Assembly (NCBI RefSeq): GCF_045223415.1
Contig: NZ_JBEQZJ010000041.1
Location: 1-33,984, forward strand
DNA length: 33,984 bases
Source of the DNA: Hoskinsella mucinilytica
GTDB lineage: Bacteria; Bacillota_I; Bacilli_A; Erysipelotrichales; Erysipelotrichaceae
Direction: 5' to 3'
In this document: in pieces, positions 1 through 8,298 of the stretch
Position numbering within the stretch: position 1 is the stretch's first letter
Layout of the letters: the number at the start of each line of letters is the position of its first letter
Notes under the pieces: generated by a model
The model's database searches: none
The model's input: the letters and a program-made list of their open reading frames with translations, nothing else
Told to the model about the DNA's origin: nothing
Translations under genes and position numbers: made by a program

Positions 1-172
1 TTTTTTAAACATGTAAGCTTTTGAATACTATTTATTGTTTCTATGTAACGTCTATTATTCTACTACATAAATAGTCTAAATTCAATATAATTATTATATT
101 TTTCTATTCTTTTATAGACTTAGTGGCAAACAATGAGATATCCTTGTGATGATAGCGGTTACCTTAATATAT
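1..172. other. AT-rich intergenic stretch, nothing recognised
   Basis: This stretch lies beyond the terminator of the leucine operon and up to the window edge. It is very AT-rich. I see no open frame with a ribosome-binding site, no clear hairpin with a U-tract and no RNA gene. It may contain the upstream region of a gene outside the window. Confidence 0.5.
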
Positions 173-173
173 A

Positions 174-216
174 AAAAAAGTAGCATTTCTTGAATTTTTC
201 AAAGAATGCTACTTTT
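174..216 (-). terminator. Intrinsic terminator of the leu operon
   Basis: Read on the minus strand, a long inverted repeat (AAAAGTAGCATTCTTTGAA pairing with its partner ending in ATGCTACTTTT) is followed by a run of T. It starts just after the leuB stop codon at 219-221. The A-rich left side on the plus strand means it could also stop transcription coming the other way. Confidence 0.9.
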
Positions 217-218
217 GT

Positions 219-1298
219 TTATGCTTTTTCTATATATTCTACAATCTTATCTCCCATTTGATCACATAACAATTTTGTTTTACCCGGTTCCATAATATCA
301 CCAGTACGATATCCATCAGTTAATGCTTGTGCAACAGCTTGTTCGATCATTTCATTTTCTTTGTCCATATCGAATGCATATTTCAGCATCATACCTGCTG
401 CAAGAATGGTACCGATCGGATTGGCGATATTTTGTCCGGCGATATCAGGCGCAGAGCCATGAATTGGCTCATACATACCACGTTTGCTTTCTCCCAAAGA
501 TGCACTTGGTATCAAACCGATGCTTCCGGTAATCATACTTGCTTCATCACTTAGAATATCTCCGAACATGTTTTCCGTTACGACAACATCAAACTGTGCG
601 GGATTCTTTACAATCTGCATTGCGGTATTATCTACAAGCATATCTTCTAAGCTTACATCAGGATATTCTTTTGCGACCTCATGCATGACTTTACGCCACA
701 AGCGACTGGTATCCAATACATTTGCTTTATCTACGGAAATCACCTTATTGCCACGTTTTCTAGCTGTTTGAAAGGCCGTATGAGCGATACGTCTGATTTC
801 ATGTTCATAATAGCACATGTTATCTGTTGCATATAGCTCTCCATCCACTTCATAAGTTTTCTTTTCTCCGAAGTATACTCCACCAATCAATTCTCGTACG
901 ACCATAAAATCAATACCATTGGCTACGATATCCTTTCGAAGTGGGGAAGCATCCGCAAGCTGAGGGAAAATCTTTGCTGGTCTTAGATTTGCGTATAATC
1001 CCATTTCTTTTCGAATGCCCAACAATGCTTTTTCCGGGCGAATGGAAGGATCAACCTGATCCCACTTAGGGCCACCTACTGCACCTAATAAGACAGAATC
1101 ACTATCTAGACATGCTTGTAAGCTTTCTTCCGGTAAGGATTTTCCATAACGATCGATGGCACAGCCACCTGCACAAACTTCGGTATAGGTAAACTCATGC
1201 CCGAATTTCTTTTCAATACATTGTAATACTTTGACTGCTTCCGCAACAATTTCCGGTCCGATACCATCTCCAGGTATCACTGCGATATTCTTTTTCAT
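219..1298 (-). CDS. leuB: 3-isopropylmalate dehydrogenase
   Basis: LeuB oxidatively decarboxylates 3-isopropylmalate to 2-ketoisocaproate with NAD+, the third dedicated step of leucine synthesis, in the cytoplasm. The 359-residue protein has the usual family length. It begins with the nucleotide-fold motif PGDGIGPEIV, carries the AVGGPKWD segment, the metal and substrate region ENMFGDILSDEASMITGS, and the NAD-specificity loop HGSAPDIAG followed by NIANP. It is the last gene of leuA-leuC-leuD-leuB; its ATG lies directly against the leuD stop codon. Transcription depends on the T-box leader upstream of leuA and ends at the hairpin at 174-216. Nothing unusual is seen. The identity is secure from the motifs and from the operon. 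Confidence 0.97.
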   Translation of the reverse strand: MKKNIAVIPGDGIGPEIVAEAVKVLQCIEKKFGHEFTYTEVCAGGCAIDRYGKSLPEESLQACLDSDSVLLGAVGGPKWDQVDPSIRPEKALLGIRKEMGLYANLRPAKIFPQLADASPLRKDIVANGIDFMVVRELIGGVYFGEKKTYEVDGELYATDNMCYYEHEIRRIAHTAFQTARKRGNKVISVDKANVLDTSRLWRKVMHEVAKEYPDVSLEDMLVDNTAMQIVKNPAQFDVVVTENMFGDILSDEASMITGSIGLIPSASLGESKRGMYEPIHGSAPDIAGQNIANPIGTILAAGMMLKYAFDMDKENEMIEQAVAQALTDGYRTGDIMEPGKTKLLCDQMGDKIVEYIEKA

Positions 1299-1790
1299 TT
1301 ACTCTTTCCCCTTTCGAATGGCATTCATCAATCCGTTATTTTTCATAATGTTTTGGATGAAAGGTGGAAAAGGTGCTGCTTGATATACTTCGTTTTTGGT
1401 AATGTTTTTAATTTCACCGGTATCAAAATTGATTTCTACCTCGTCACCATCGACGATGGCATCACTTGCCTCAGCACATTCTAGGATTGGTAGCCCGATA
1501 TTGATCGAATTACGATAAAAGATACGGGCAAAGCTTTTCGCTATGACACAACTGATACCACTTGCTTTGATTGCAATTGGGGCATGTTCTCTTGATGATC
1601 CACAACCAAAATTCCAACCTGCAACGATGATATCATCCGCTTTGATTTTATGAACAAACTCAGCATCGATATCACACATACAATGACTTGCCAATTCTTT
1701 TGGATCACTGGTATTTAGATATCTTGCCGGAATGATAACGTCTGTATCGACATTATCTTGATATTTATGAGCATTTCCTTTTGCCTTCAT
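1299..1790 (-). CDS. leuD: 3-isopropylmalate dehydratase small subunit
   Basis: LeuD is the swivelling small subunit of isopropylmalate isomerase, which with LeuC converts 2-isopropylmalate to 3-isopropylmalate. At 163 residues it is the short, archaeal/clostridial-type LeuD rather than the roughly 200-residue enterobacterial form. Visible motifs are NVDTDVIIPARYL near the N-terminus and the substrate-recognition loop GCGSSREHAPIAIKA in the middle. The start codon is preceded by a clear AGGAGG-like site, and only 12 bases separate it from leuC. It is co-transcribed with its large-subunit partner, as expected for a 1:1 complex. Confidence 0.95.
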   Translation of the reverse strand: MKAKGNAHKYQDNVDTDVIIPARYLNTSDPKELASHCMCDIDAEFVHKIKADDIIVAGWNFGCGSSREHAPIAIKASGISCVIAKSFARIFYRNSINIGLPILECAEASDAIVDGDEVEINFDTGEIKNITKNEVYQAAPFPPFIQNIMKNNGLMNAIRKGKE

Positions 1791-1802
1791 AGGTTTTCCT
1801 CC

Positions 1803-3059
1803 TTAATCCTTTGGTGCAGCGATCTTACCTTCAATGGCACTTGCTGCAGCTACTGCTGGACTAGCCAGATATACTTCTGATTCTACATGACCCATTCTTC
1901 CTACAAAGTTACGGTTGGTTGTCGCAACACAACGTTCTCCTTCCGCAAGAATACCCATATAACCACCTAAACATGGTCCACAAGTTGGGGTAGATACGAC
2001 ACAGCCTGCGTCAATAAAGATTTCCATCCATCCGTTTTTGATACATTCTTTGTAGATGCTTTGCGTTGCCGGGATAATGATGGCACGTACTCCCTTCGCC
2101 ACATGTTTACCTTTTAAAATACGTGCTGCGGTTTCCATATCTGAAAGACGTCCGTTTGTACAGGATCCAATGACGACTTGATCAATGCGTACTTCATCGA
2201 TTTCATCAATAGTCTTCGTGTTTTCTGGAAGATGAGGGAATGCGACCGTAGGTTTGATCTGACTCAAATCTAAATGATATACATTGACATATTCCGCATC
2301 ATCATCTGCTTGATAAGTTTGGTAAGGACGATGAACACGTTCTTTTACATAGGCCTCTGTGATTTCGTCTACTTCAAATATACCATTTTTAGCACCTGCT
2401 TCGATTGCCATATTTGCCATACATAAACGATCGTCCATAGATAAACTTTTTAAACCGATACCGGTAAATTCCATAGAACGATATAAGGCACCATCCACAC
2501 CGATCATACCGATGATGTGCAGAATGACATCTTTACCGCTAACATTTCGTCCAAGTTTTCCTCTTAGATCAAACTTAATCGCTTCTGGTACCTTAAACCA
2601 ACATTTCCCTGTTGCCATACCGGCTGCCATATCTGTGCTACCAACACCTGTTGAGAATGCTCCCAATGCGCCATACGTACATGTATGAGAATCCGCCCCT
2701 ATGATACATTCTCCAGGTCCAACGATCCCTTTTTCAGGTAACAATGCATGCTCGATTCCCATTTCACCTACATCATAGAAATGTTCGATATTTTTTGCAT
2801 ATGCGAATGTTCTACATGCTTTACATTGTTGAGCTGCTTTAATATCTTTATTTGGCGCAAAGTGATCCATGACCATCGTTACCTTACCCGGATCAAATAC
2901 TTGATCAAATCCATATTTTTCAAATTCTTTGATTGCGACCGGAGATGTGATATCATTTCCTAAAATCATGTCCAAATTTGCTTCAATCAGTTGTCCTGCT
3001 TCTACTTTGTCTAATCCTGCATGTGCTGCCAGAATCTTTTGTGTCATTGTCATTCCCAT
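1803..3059 (-). CDS. leuC: 3-isopropylmalate dehydratase large subunit
   Basis: LeuC is the [4Fe-4S] aconitase-family large subunit of isopropylmalate isomerase. The 418-residue protein is the shorter type that pairs with short LeuD. Cluster ligands are visible as the cysteine in IGSCTNGR and the two in TCGPCLGG. Other family motifs are GADSHTCTYGALG and FSTGVGSTDMA. I chose the ATG at 3059, which gives MGMTMTQKILAAHAG, because it sits 9 bases after a perfect GAGGAGG and matches the usual N-terminus of the family. An in-frame GTG at 3077 would place that Shine-Dalgarno inside the coding sequence and overlap leuA. The oxygen-sensitive cluster fits an anaerobe. Confidence 0.96.
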   Translation of the reverse strand: MGMTMTQKILAAHAGLDKVEAGQLIEANLDMILGNDITSPVAIKEFEKYGFDQVFDPGKVTMVMDHFAPNKDIKAAQQCKACRTFAYAKNIEHFYDVGEMGIEHALLPEKGIVGPGECIIGADSHTCTYGALGAFSTGVGSTDMAAGMATGKCWFKVPEAIKFDLRGKLGRNVSGKDVILHIIGMIGVDGALYRSMEFTGIGLKSLSMDDRLCMANMAIEAGAKNGIFEVDEITEAYVKERVHRPYQTYQADDDAEYVNVYHLDLSQIKPTVAFPHLPENTKTIDEIDEVRIDQVVIGSCTNGRLSDMETAARILKGKHVAKGVRAIIIPATQSIYKECIKNGWMEIFIDAGCVVSTPTCGPCLGGYMGILAEGERCVATTNRNFVGRMGHVESEVYLASPAVAAASAIEGKIAAPKD

Positions 3060-3063
3060 AACG

Positions 3064-4749
3064 TTATGCCTCCTCACTAGCTCTTCTTTGTGCTACTGCT
3101 CTGTTTAGTGCCGCAAACAATGCCTTTACACTGGATGTGATGATATCATCATGAATTCCTACACCCCATTGATCGATATTTCTACAATCATTTATTTTTA
3201 CATAAGATACTGCCTTAGATGTAGATCCTTTGCTTAAAGAATGCTCTTTATAATCCATAATATCAAAGGTCACATTCAAGTTATCACGTAATGCATTACT
3301 CACTGCATCCAAACGTCCGTTTCCCATTCCTGTAATGGTTTTTTCTACACCATCCGCAAGTATGCTTAACTCACAGATAAAGTTTTCTTGTTCTCTTTTG
3401 AAATGAAAGTCTTTCATCTCATAAGGAACATTGATGTTACGATATTCTTTTTCAAATAGATCCTTTACCTCATTTGGTAATAATTCTTTATGTTGCTTAT
3501 CACTGATATCTTTCATGAAATATCCGATCTCTTCTCGCATTTCATTTGGTAATTCATATCCATAGTATTCTTCTAGCATGAATGCTACCCCACCCTTACC
3601 GGATTGAGAATTGATACGAATCACATCTGTTTCATATACACGCCCTACATCTCTTGGATCGATTGGCAAATATGGAACAGTCCAATGTTGTGGATCTTTT
3701 TCTTCTCGATGATGCATACCTTTCGCAATCGCATCTTGATGTGAACCGCTAAATGCCGCAAAGACAAGTTGCCCTGCATATGGTTGACGCATCCCGACTT
3801 TCATACGAGTTACCGTTTCATATACCTCCACGATATGTGGCATATTACTAAAGTCTAGTTCAGGATCGATACCCATAGAATACATGTTCATAGCTAAGGT
3901 AATGATATCGACATTACCGGTACGTTCCCCGTTTCCAAATAAGGTTCCTTCAATGCGATCTGCCCCAGCTAGAATGCCCATTTCGGTATCCGCAACACCA
4001 CACCCACGATCATTATGTGGATGCAAAGATACGATGACATTTTCACGATAGTTCATATGCTTACACATATATTCAATTTGACTGGCGTATACATGTGGCA
4101 TTGACAATTCTACAGTGACCGGTAAATTGATGATGACCTTTTGATCTGCGGTTGGTTTCCAAACATCCAACACAGCATTGCATACTTCTAATGCATAGTC
4201 GATTTCAGTTCCGGTAAAGCTTTCTGGTGAATATTCAAAGCGATAATTTCCACCATCTTCTTCACTTAGCTGTTTTAATAGCTTTGCGCCTTCTACAGCA
4301 ATTTGCAGGATATCCTCTTTTGACTTTTTAAACACCTGTTCTCTTTGCGCATAAGAAGTGGAATTATATAGATGGATCACAGCATTCTTTGCGCCCTTCA
4401 CAGCTTCAAACGTTTTTCTGATGATATGTTCTCTTGCTTGGGTCAATACCTGAACAGTGACATCATCCGGTATCATATCTTCTTCGATCAACGTACGTAA
4501 GAATTCATATTCCGTTTCTGAAGCTGCGGGAAAGCCTACTTCGATTTCTTTGAACCCAACTTCAACCAATAGTTTGAAGAACTCTATTTTTTCTTCTAGA
4601 CTCATTGGAATGATCAAAGACTGATTACCATCTCTTAAGTCTACGGAACACCACTTAGGTGCTTTTTCAATGTATTCCTTTTTTGCCCATTCCATACAAG
4701 TTTCAGGGGGCATATAATACTGTCGTTTGTATTTTTCAAATCCTTTCAT
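3064..4749 (-). CDS. leuA: 2-isopropylmalate synthase (long, type 2)
   Basis: LeuA condenses acetyl-CoA with 2-ketoisovalerate to form 2-isopropylmalate, the committed step of leucine synthesis. The sequence has the type 2 N-terminal extension (KYKRQYYMPPETCMEWAKKE) before the TIM barrel. The catalytic region reads VDLRDGNQSL, and the metal ligands lie in LHPHNDRGCG. The C-terminal part (YVKINDCRN through SSVKALFAALNRA) looks like the LeuA regulatory domain that binds leucine for feedback inhibition. Total length is 561 residues, normal for this type. The ATG at 4749 follows GAGAGGA by about 8 bases; an upstream in-frame start at 4779 lies in the terminator U-tract and is less likely. It is the first gene of the operon and is controlled by the T-box. 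Confidence 0.95.
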   Translation of the reverse strand: MKGFEKYKRQYYMPPETCMEWAKKEYIEKAPKWCSVDLRDGNQSLIIPMSLEEKIEFFKLLVEVGFKEIEVGFPAASETEYEFLRTLIEEDMIPDDVTVQVLTQAREHIIRKTFEAVKGAKNAVIHLYNSTSYAQREQVFKKSKEDILQIAVEGAKLLKQLSEEDGGNYRFEYSPESFTGTEIDYALEVCNAVLDVWKPTADQKVIINLPVTVELSMPHVYASQIEYMCKHMNYRENVIVSLHPHNDRGCGVADTEMGILAGADRIEGTLFGNGERTGNVDIITLAMNMYSMGIDPELDFSNMPHIVEVYETVTRMKVGMRQPYAGQLVFAAFSGSHQDAIAKGMHHREEKDPQHWTVPYLPIDPRDVGRVYETDVIRINSQSGKGGVAFMLEEYYGYELPNEMREEIGYFMKDISDKQHKELLPNEVKDLFEKEYRNINVPYEMKDFHFKREQENFICELSILADGVEKTITGMGNGRLDAVSNALRDNLNVTFDIMDYKEHSLSKGSTSKAVSYVKINDCRNIDQWGVGIHDDIITSSVKALFAALNRAVAQRRASEEA

Positions 4750-4775
4750 AACAATATCCTCTCTTTCCTTTTTTA

Positions 4776-4820
4776 ACAAAAAAGCTTTCGCCTCTAAAAT
4801 AACATTAGAGACGAAAGCTT
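4776..4820 (-). terminator. Leader terminator of the leu T-box
   Basis: On the minus strand AAGCTTTCGTCTCTAA pairs over 16 positions with TTAGAGGCGAAAGCTT (one G-U), with a 7-base loop and then TTTTTTGTT. The left arm overlaps the sequence that pairs with the T-box in the antiterminator, so the two folds are mutually exclusive. Confidence 0.93.
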
Positions 4821-5049
4821 ATACTTCCGTGGTACCACTCTGATTGATGAAATTATCATCCACTTACATATCCCATGAATATGTTCTCGCTTGATAACGG
4901 ACGAGTATCCGATGACGTTTACTAATGCATTCACGTTCAGGTCATAGCTTACGGGTGAGTAGATTTTTTGATTCACATGCCTTTCACCAACCGGCAATTC
5001 TCTACGGTGCAATGTCCAAAATCTAGTCCCGATCTTTGCTTTTGTTACT
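4782..5049 (-). promoter_or_regulatory. T-box riboswitch leader, leucine-specific
   Basis: On the minus strand the leader carries the conserved T-box sequence GAGTGGTACCACGG at 4827-4840. Upstream is the Stem I tip element GCCGGTTGGTGAAAGGC at 4979-4995 with its GNUG loop. The specifier-loop region at 4957-4962 reads CTACTC, so either alignment gives a leucine codon (CTA or CTC). A 16-bp terminator follows. In this family, uncharged tRNA-Leu pairs with the specifier and with the T-box bulge, stabilising an antiterminator so that leuACDB is transcribed. The predicted transcription start is near 5049. Confidence 0.95.
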
Positions 5050-5055
5050 GATAAT

Positions 5056-5084
5056 AGAATAAATCAATTTGTGTAAATTGTCAA
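5056..5084 (-). promoter_or_regulatory. Promoter of the leu operon
   Basis: On the minus strand a perfect -35 TTGACA (5079-5084) is followed after 17 bases by TATTCT (5056-5061). It is placed correctly to start the T-box leader about 6 bases upstream of Stem I. Confidence 0.8.
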
Positions 5085-5149
5085 CCCGTATTTCAATTTT
5101 AAATCATTTTATTTTCTGAAAATATTTTCATTTCATTTCCTACATTAAA

Positions 5150-5183
5150 AAAAAGAAAAAAGTACCTGACATTGAGGTACTTT
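5150..5183 (-). terminator. Terminator of the heat-shock operon
   Basis: On the minus strand AAAGTACCT and AGGTACTTT form a 9-bp stem around CAATGTC, followed by TTTCTTTTTTTT. The stem reaches into the dnaJ stop codon at 5182-5184. It separates the hrcA operon from the leu promoter downstream. Confidence 0.9.
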
Positions 5184-6294
5184 ACTTGAATGCATTTTTG
5201 AATTTTTCAAATGGGCTTTCATGATCCTTTTTACTGCGTATTTTTTCATAAAGCTCTTTTTCATCACGATTCAATTTTGTAGGAATCTCAATCTTGACTT
5301 CTACATATTGATCCCCTTGAGCCCCACGCATAGATTTGACACCTTTTCCTTTCAGTCGGAATTGTTGTCCATATTGTGTACCTGCCGGAATGCTTAATTC
5401 CACATCTCCATATACCGTAGGTACATCTACTTTACAACCTAAGGTTGCATCTAAGGCACTGATTGGTATCGTGATACGAATATCGTTTCCATCACGGGTA
5501 AATTGTTTATGGCGTCCTACTAAGATTTCAATATACAAATCTCCATTAGGTCCACCATTGACTCCACGTTCTCCTTTATTGGCAACACGTACTTGTTGAC
5601 CGGATTGAATTCCTGCAGGAATTTTTATATTCAGTTTTACACGTTTATGTTCGTAGCCTTTTCCATGACATTTATGGCATTTGTTTGCAATGACCTTACC
5701 TGTCCCATTACAATCCGGACATACGCTTTGACTTTGGAAAACACCGAATGGTGTACGCTGTTGCGTAGTGATATGTCCTGTCCCACCGCATCGACTACAG
5801 CCTTTGATATCAGACTTGCTTCTAGCACCAGTTCCATTACATTCATCACATTGCTCATCTACATCCACACTGATTTCTTCTTCTTTGCCAAATACCGCAT
5901 CCATAAAATCAATGCGCATCTGCATAAAGCGATCATCGCCTTTTCTTGGACCATTTGATTGTCTACGACCGCCATTGCCGCCGAAACCTCCGCCAAAGAA
6001 TGAACCGAAGATATCAGAGAAATCTCCGAATCCTTCAAAGCCTTGACCGCCGCCAAAGCCACCGGCACCATCCATACCGGCAAAACCAAATTGATCATAG
6101 GTTGCTTTTTTCTGTGGATCACTCAACACTTCATAAGCTTCATTTACTTCTTTGAATTTTTCCTCAGCACCCGGTTCCTTGTTGACATCCGGGTGATATT
6201 TTTTTGCCATCTTACGATAAGCTTTTTTTATTTCATCGTCACTTGCACCCTTTTGCAAGCCTAAGACTTCATAATAATCTCTCTTATCACTCAT
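5182..6294 (-). CDS. dnaJ: Chaperone protein DnaJ (Hsp40)
   Basis: DnaJ delivers unfolded proteins to DnaK and stimulates its ATPase. The 370-residue sequence is a complete type I Hsp40. It has a J-domain at about residues 5-70 with HPD in KYHPDVNKE and a Gly/Phe-rich linker at about 75-115. Four zinc-binding CxxCxGxG repeats follow at about 145-210: CDECNGTG, CSRCGGTG, CPDCNGTG and CHKCHGKG. After them come the C-terminal beta domains. It is the last gene of hrcA-grpE-dnaK-dnaJ but is separated from dnaK by 184 bases containing a modest terminator and a structured element, so its level may be set separately from dnaK. Confidence 0.98.
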   Translation of the reverse strand: MSDKRDYYEVLGLQKGASDDEIKKAYRKMAKKYHPDVNKEPGAEEKFKEVNEAYEVLSDPQKKATYDQFGFAGMDGAGGFGGGQGFEGFGDFSDIFGSFFGGGFGGNGGRRQSNGPRKGDDRFMQMRIDFMDAVFGKEEEISVDVDEQCDECNGTGARSKSDIKGCSRCGGTGHITTQQRTPFGVFQSQSVCPDCNGTGKVIANKCHKCHGKGYEHKRVKLNIKIPAGIQSGQQVRVANKGERGVNGGPNGDLYIEILVGRHKQFTRDGNDIRITIPISALDATLGCKVDVPTVYGDVELSIPAGTQYGQQFRLKGKGVKSMRGAQGDQYVEVKIEIPTKLNRDEKELYEKIRSKKDHESPFEKFKNAFK

Positions 6295-6328
6295 ATCGGA
6301 TCACCTTCCTACTTTCCAGACGATATCT

Positions 6329-6379
6329 AAACTACAATCACGTATCCCCCAAACATACGGACATGTCGCATTGCAGTTT
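6329..6379 (-). other. Structured intercistronic element between dnaK and dnaJ
   Basis: On the minus strand AAACTGCAAT pairs with ATTGTAGTTT (10 pairs, one G-U). Inside it CGTAT pairs with ATACG around a 9-base loop containing GGGGG, with an asymmetric internal loop that holds the palindrome GACATGTC. No U-tract follows, so it is not a simple terminator. It lies 35 bases before the dnaJ start codon. The function is unknown; mRNA stabilisation, processing or control of dnaJ translation are possible. Confidence 0.5.
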
Positions 6380-6436
6380 ATCCATACCGGGTTCTATTTT
6401 ATCATACTTTATCTTTAGTGTCATACCACAACATAC

Positions 6437-6458
6437 AAAACCTAGCGCAAGCACTAGG
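6437..6458 (-). terminator. Modest hairpin terminator after dnaK
   Basis: On the minus strand CCTAGTGC and GCGCTAGG form an 8-bp stem (one G-U) with a 2-base gap in the centre, followed by only TTTTG. The short U-tract suggests partial rather than complete termination, which would lower dnaJ mRNA relative to dnaK. Confidence 0.6.
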
Positions 6459-6478
6459 ATTTGTTGTTGTTCGTCGTT

Positions 6479-8284
6479 TTATTTCTTTTCTTCGAATTCT
6501 GCATCTACAACGTTATCATCGTTTGCATTTCCTGCATCTGCACCAGGGTTACCTGCTTGTTGCTGATACATTTGTGCACTAGCTGCCTGAGCTGCTTTTT
6601 CCAAAGCTTCCAGTTTTGTCTTTACAGCTTCCATATCATTTTCATCTAATGATTTTTGTAGATCATCACGTAATTTCTGAGTTTCTTCTTTCTGATTTGC
6701 ATCGATCTTATCACCATTATCAGCTAACATAGAGTCAATCTGAGCGATAAAGCCTTCTGCACGGTTACGTAAATCGATTTCTTCTTTACGTTTTTCATCT
6801 TCCGCTTTGTGTTCCTCAGCTTCACGAACCATACGATCGATTTCATCATCGCTTAAACCACTTGTATTCTGAATGGTAATAGATTGTTCTTTTCCAGTAC
6901 CCTTATCTTTTGCGGATACGTGAACGATACCGTTTACGTCAATATCAAAGGTAACTTCGATCTGAGGTACACCACGGCGTGCAGGAGCAATGCCATCTAA
7001 CTTGAACATACCCAATTCCTTGTTGTCATTTGCCATTGGTCTTTCACCTTGTAGCACACGGATATCTACAGCAGGCTGGTTATCAGCAGCTGTTGAGAAT
7101 ACTTGAGATTTACTTGTAGGAATGGTCGTATTACGTGGAATCAATACGGTCATAACGCCACCCATTGTTTCGATACCTAAGCTAAGTGGTGTAACGTCTA
7201 GCAATAATACATCCTTGACATCACCTTGAATAACACCACCCTGGATAGCAGCACCCATAGCTACAACTTCATCAGGGTTTACAGAACGGTTTGGTTCTTT
7301 ACCTAATACGCTCTTTACCGCTTCCTGTACGGCAGGGATACGAGTAGATCCACCTACCAACAATACTTGGTGAATATCATTCTTTGTTAGACCAGCATCC
7401 CGAAGTGCGTTACGAACAGGTTCCATCGTACGATCTACCAAATGTTTTGTCATTTCATCGAATTTAGCACGAGTTAATGTTGCTTCAAAGTGTAATGGCC
7501 CATCAGCACCAGCAGAAATGAAAGGAAGTGAAATCTGTGTTTGTACCATACCACTTAAATCTTTCTTTGCCTTTTCTCCTGCTTCTTTTAAACGCTGCAT
7601 TGCCATAGCATCTTTTCTTAAATCTACACCGTTTTCTTTCTTAAAGGTGTCAACCATCCAATCAACAACTACGTTATCGAAGTCATCTCCACCTAATTTT
7701 GTATCTCCGTTGGTAGACAATACTTCAAAAGTACCATCTGCAAGCTCAAGGATAGAAACGTCGAATGTTCCACCACCTAAGTCATATACAAGAACCTTTT
7801 GTTCTTTTTCTGTTTTATCAATACCATAAGCCAAAGCCGCAGCTGTTGGTTCATTGATGATACGTTCTACTTCTAAGCCGGCGATCTTACCAGCATCTTT
7901 TGTTGCCTGACGCTGAGAGTCATTGAAGTATGCAGGTACTGTGATGACTGCTTTTTCTACTTTTTCACCTAAGTAATCTTCTGCATATCCTTTCAAATAC
8001 TGAAGGATCATGGCACTGATTTCCTGAGGTGTATATTGTTTTCCTTCTAATTCTACTTTTTCATTTGTACCCATCAAACGTTTGATAGAGCTTACTGTAT
8101 TTTTGTTTGTGACTACCTGACGTTTTGCTGCATCACCAACGATACGTTCTCCATTTTTGTATGCTACAACTGATGGTGTTGTACGATTTCCTTCCGGATT
8201 TGTAATAACCTTACATTCTCCACCGTCCATAACAGACACACAGCTGTTTGTTGTTCCTAAGTCGATACCAATAATTTTACTCAT
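6479..8284 (-). CDS. dnaK: Molecular chaperone DnaK (Hsp70)
   Basis: DnaK is the ATP-driven Hsp70 that binds exposed hydrophobic segments of client proteins together with DnaJ and GrpE. The 601-residue protein opens with IIGIDLGTTNSCV and continues with VPAYFNDSQRQATKDAG, INEPTAAALAYG and the phosphate-binding YDLGGGTFDVSI. A substrate-binding domain, a helical lid and the usual acidic tail DAEFEEKK follow. The slightly short length is typical of Gram-positive DnaK, which lacks a segment found in proteobacterial proteins. An AAGGAGG site precedes the ATG, and grpE ends 14 bases upstream. It is controlled by the CIRCE/HrcA promoter at the head of the operon. Confidence 0.98.
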   Translation of the reverse strand: MSKIIGIDLGTTNSCVSVMDGGECKVITNPEGNRTTPSVVAYKNGERIVGDAAKRQVVTNKNTVSSIKRLMGTNEKVELEGKQYTPQEISAMILQYLKGYAEDYLGEKVEKAVITVPAYFNDSQRQATKDAGKIAGLEVERIINEPTAAALAYGIDKTEKEQKVLVYDLGGGTFDVSILELADGTFEVLSTNGDTKLGGDDFDNVVVDWMVDTFKKENGVDLRKDAMAMQRLKEAGEKAKKDLSGMVQTQISLPFISAGADGPLHFEATLTRAKFDEMTKHLVDRTMEPVRNALRDAGLTKNDIHQVLLVGGSTRIPAVQEAVKSVLGKEPNRSVNPDEVVAMGAAIQGGVIQGDVKDVLLLDVTPLSLGIETMGGVMTVLIPRNTTIPTSKSQVFSTAADNQPAVDIRVLQGERPMANDNKELGMFKLDGIAPARRGVPQIEVTFDIDVNGIVHVSAKDKGTGKEQSITIQNTSGLSDDEIDRMVREAEEHKAEDEKRKEEIDLRNRAEGFIAQIDSMLADNGDKIDANQKEETQKLRDDLQKSLDENDMEAVKTKLEALEKAAQAASAQMYQQQAGNPGADAGNANDDNVVDAEFEEKK

Positions 8285-8298
8285 AATTGTTTCCTCCT

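Noticed and set aside
3060..3077. Longer leuC start (GTG at 3077)
   Set aside because: It would place the perfect GAGGAGG inside the coding region and extend into leuA. The ATG at 3059 gives the conserved N-terminus.
4794..5012. A 72-codon open frame on the minus strand upstream of leuA
   Set aside because: It lies wholly inside the T-box leader, whose conserved elements explain the sequence. It has no ribosome-binding site and its composition is not protein-like.
5593..6566. Several plus-strand open frames opposite dnaJ and dnaK
   Set aside because: They are antisense shadows of two strongly conserved genes and lack ribosome-binding sites and recognisable domains.
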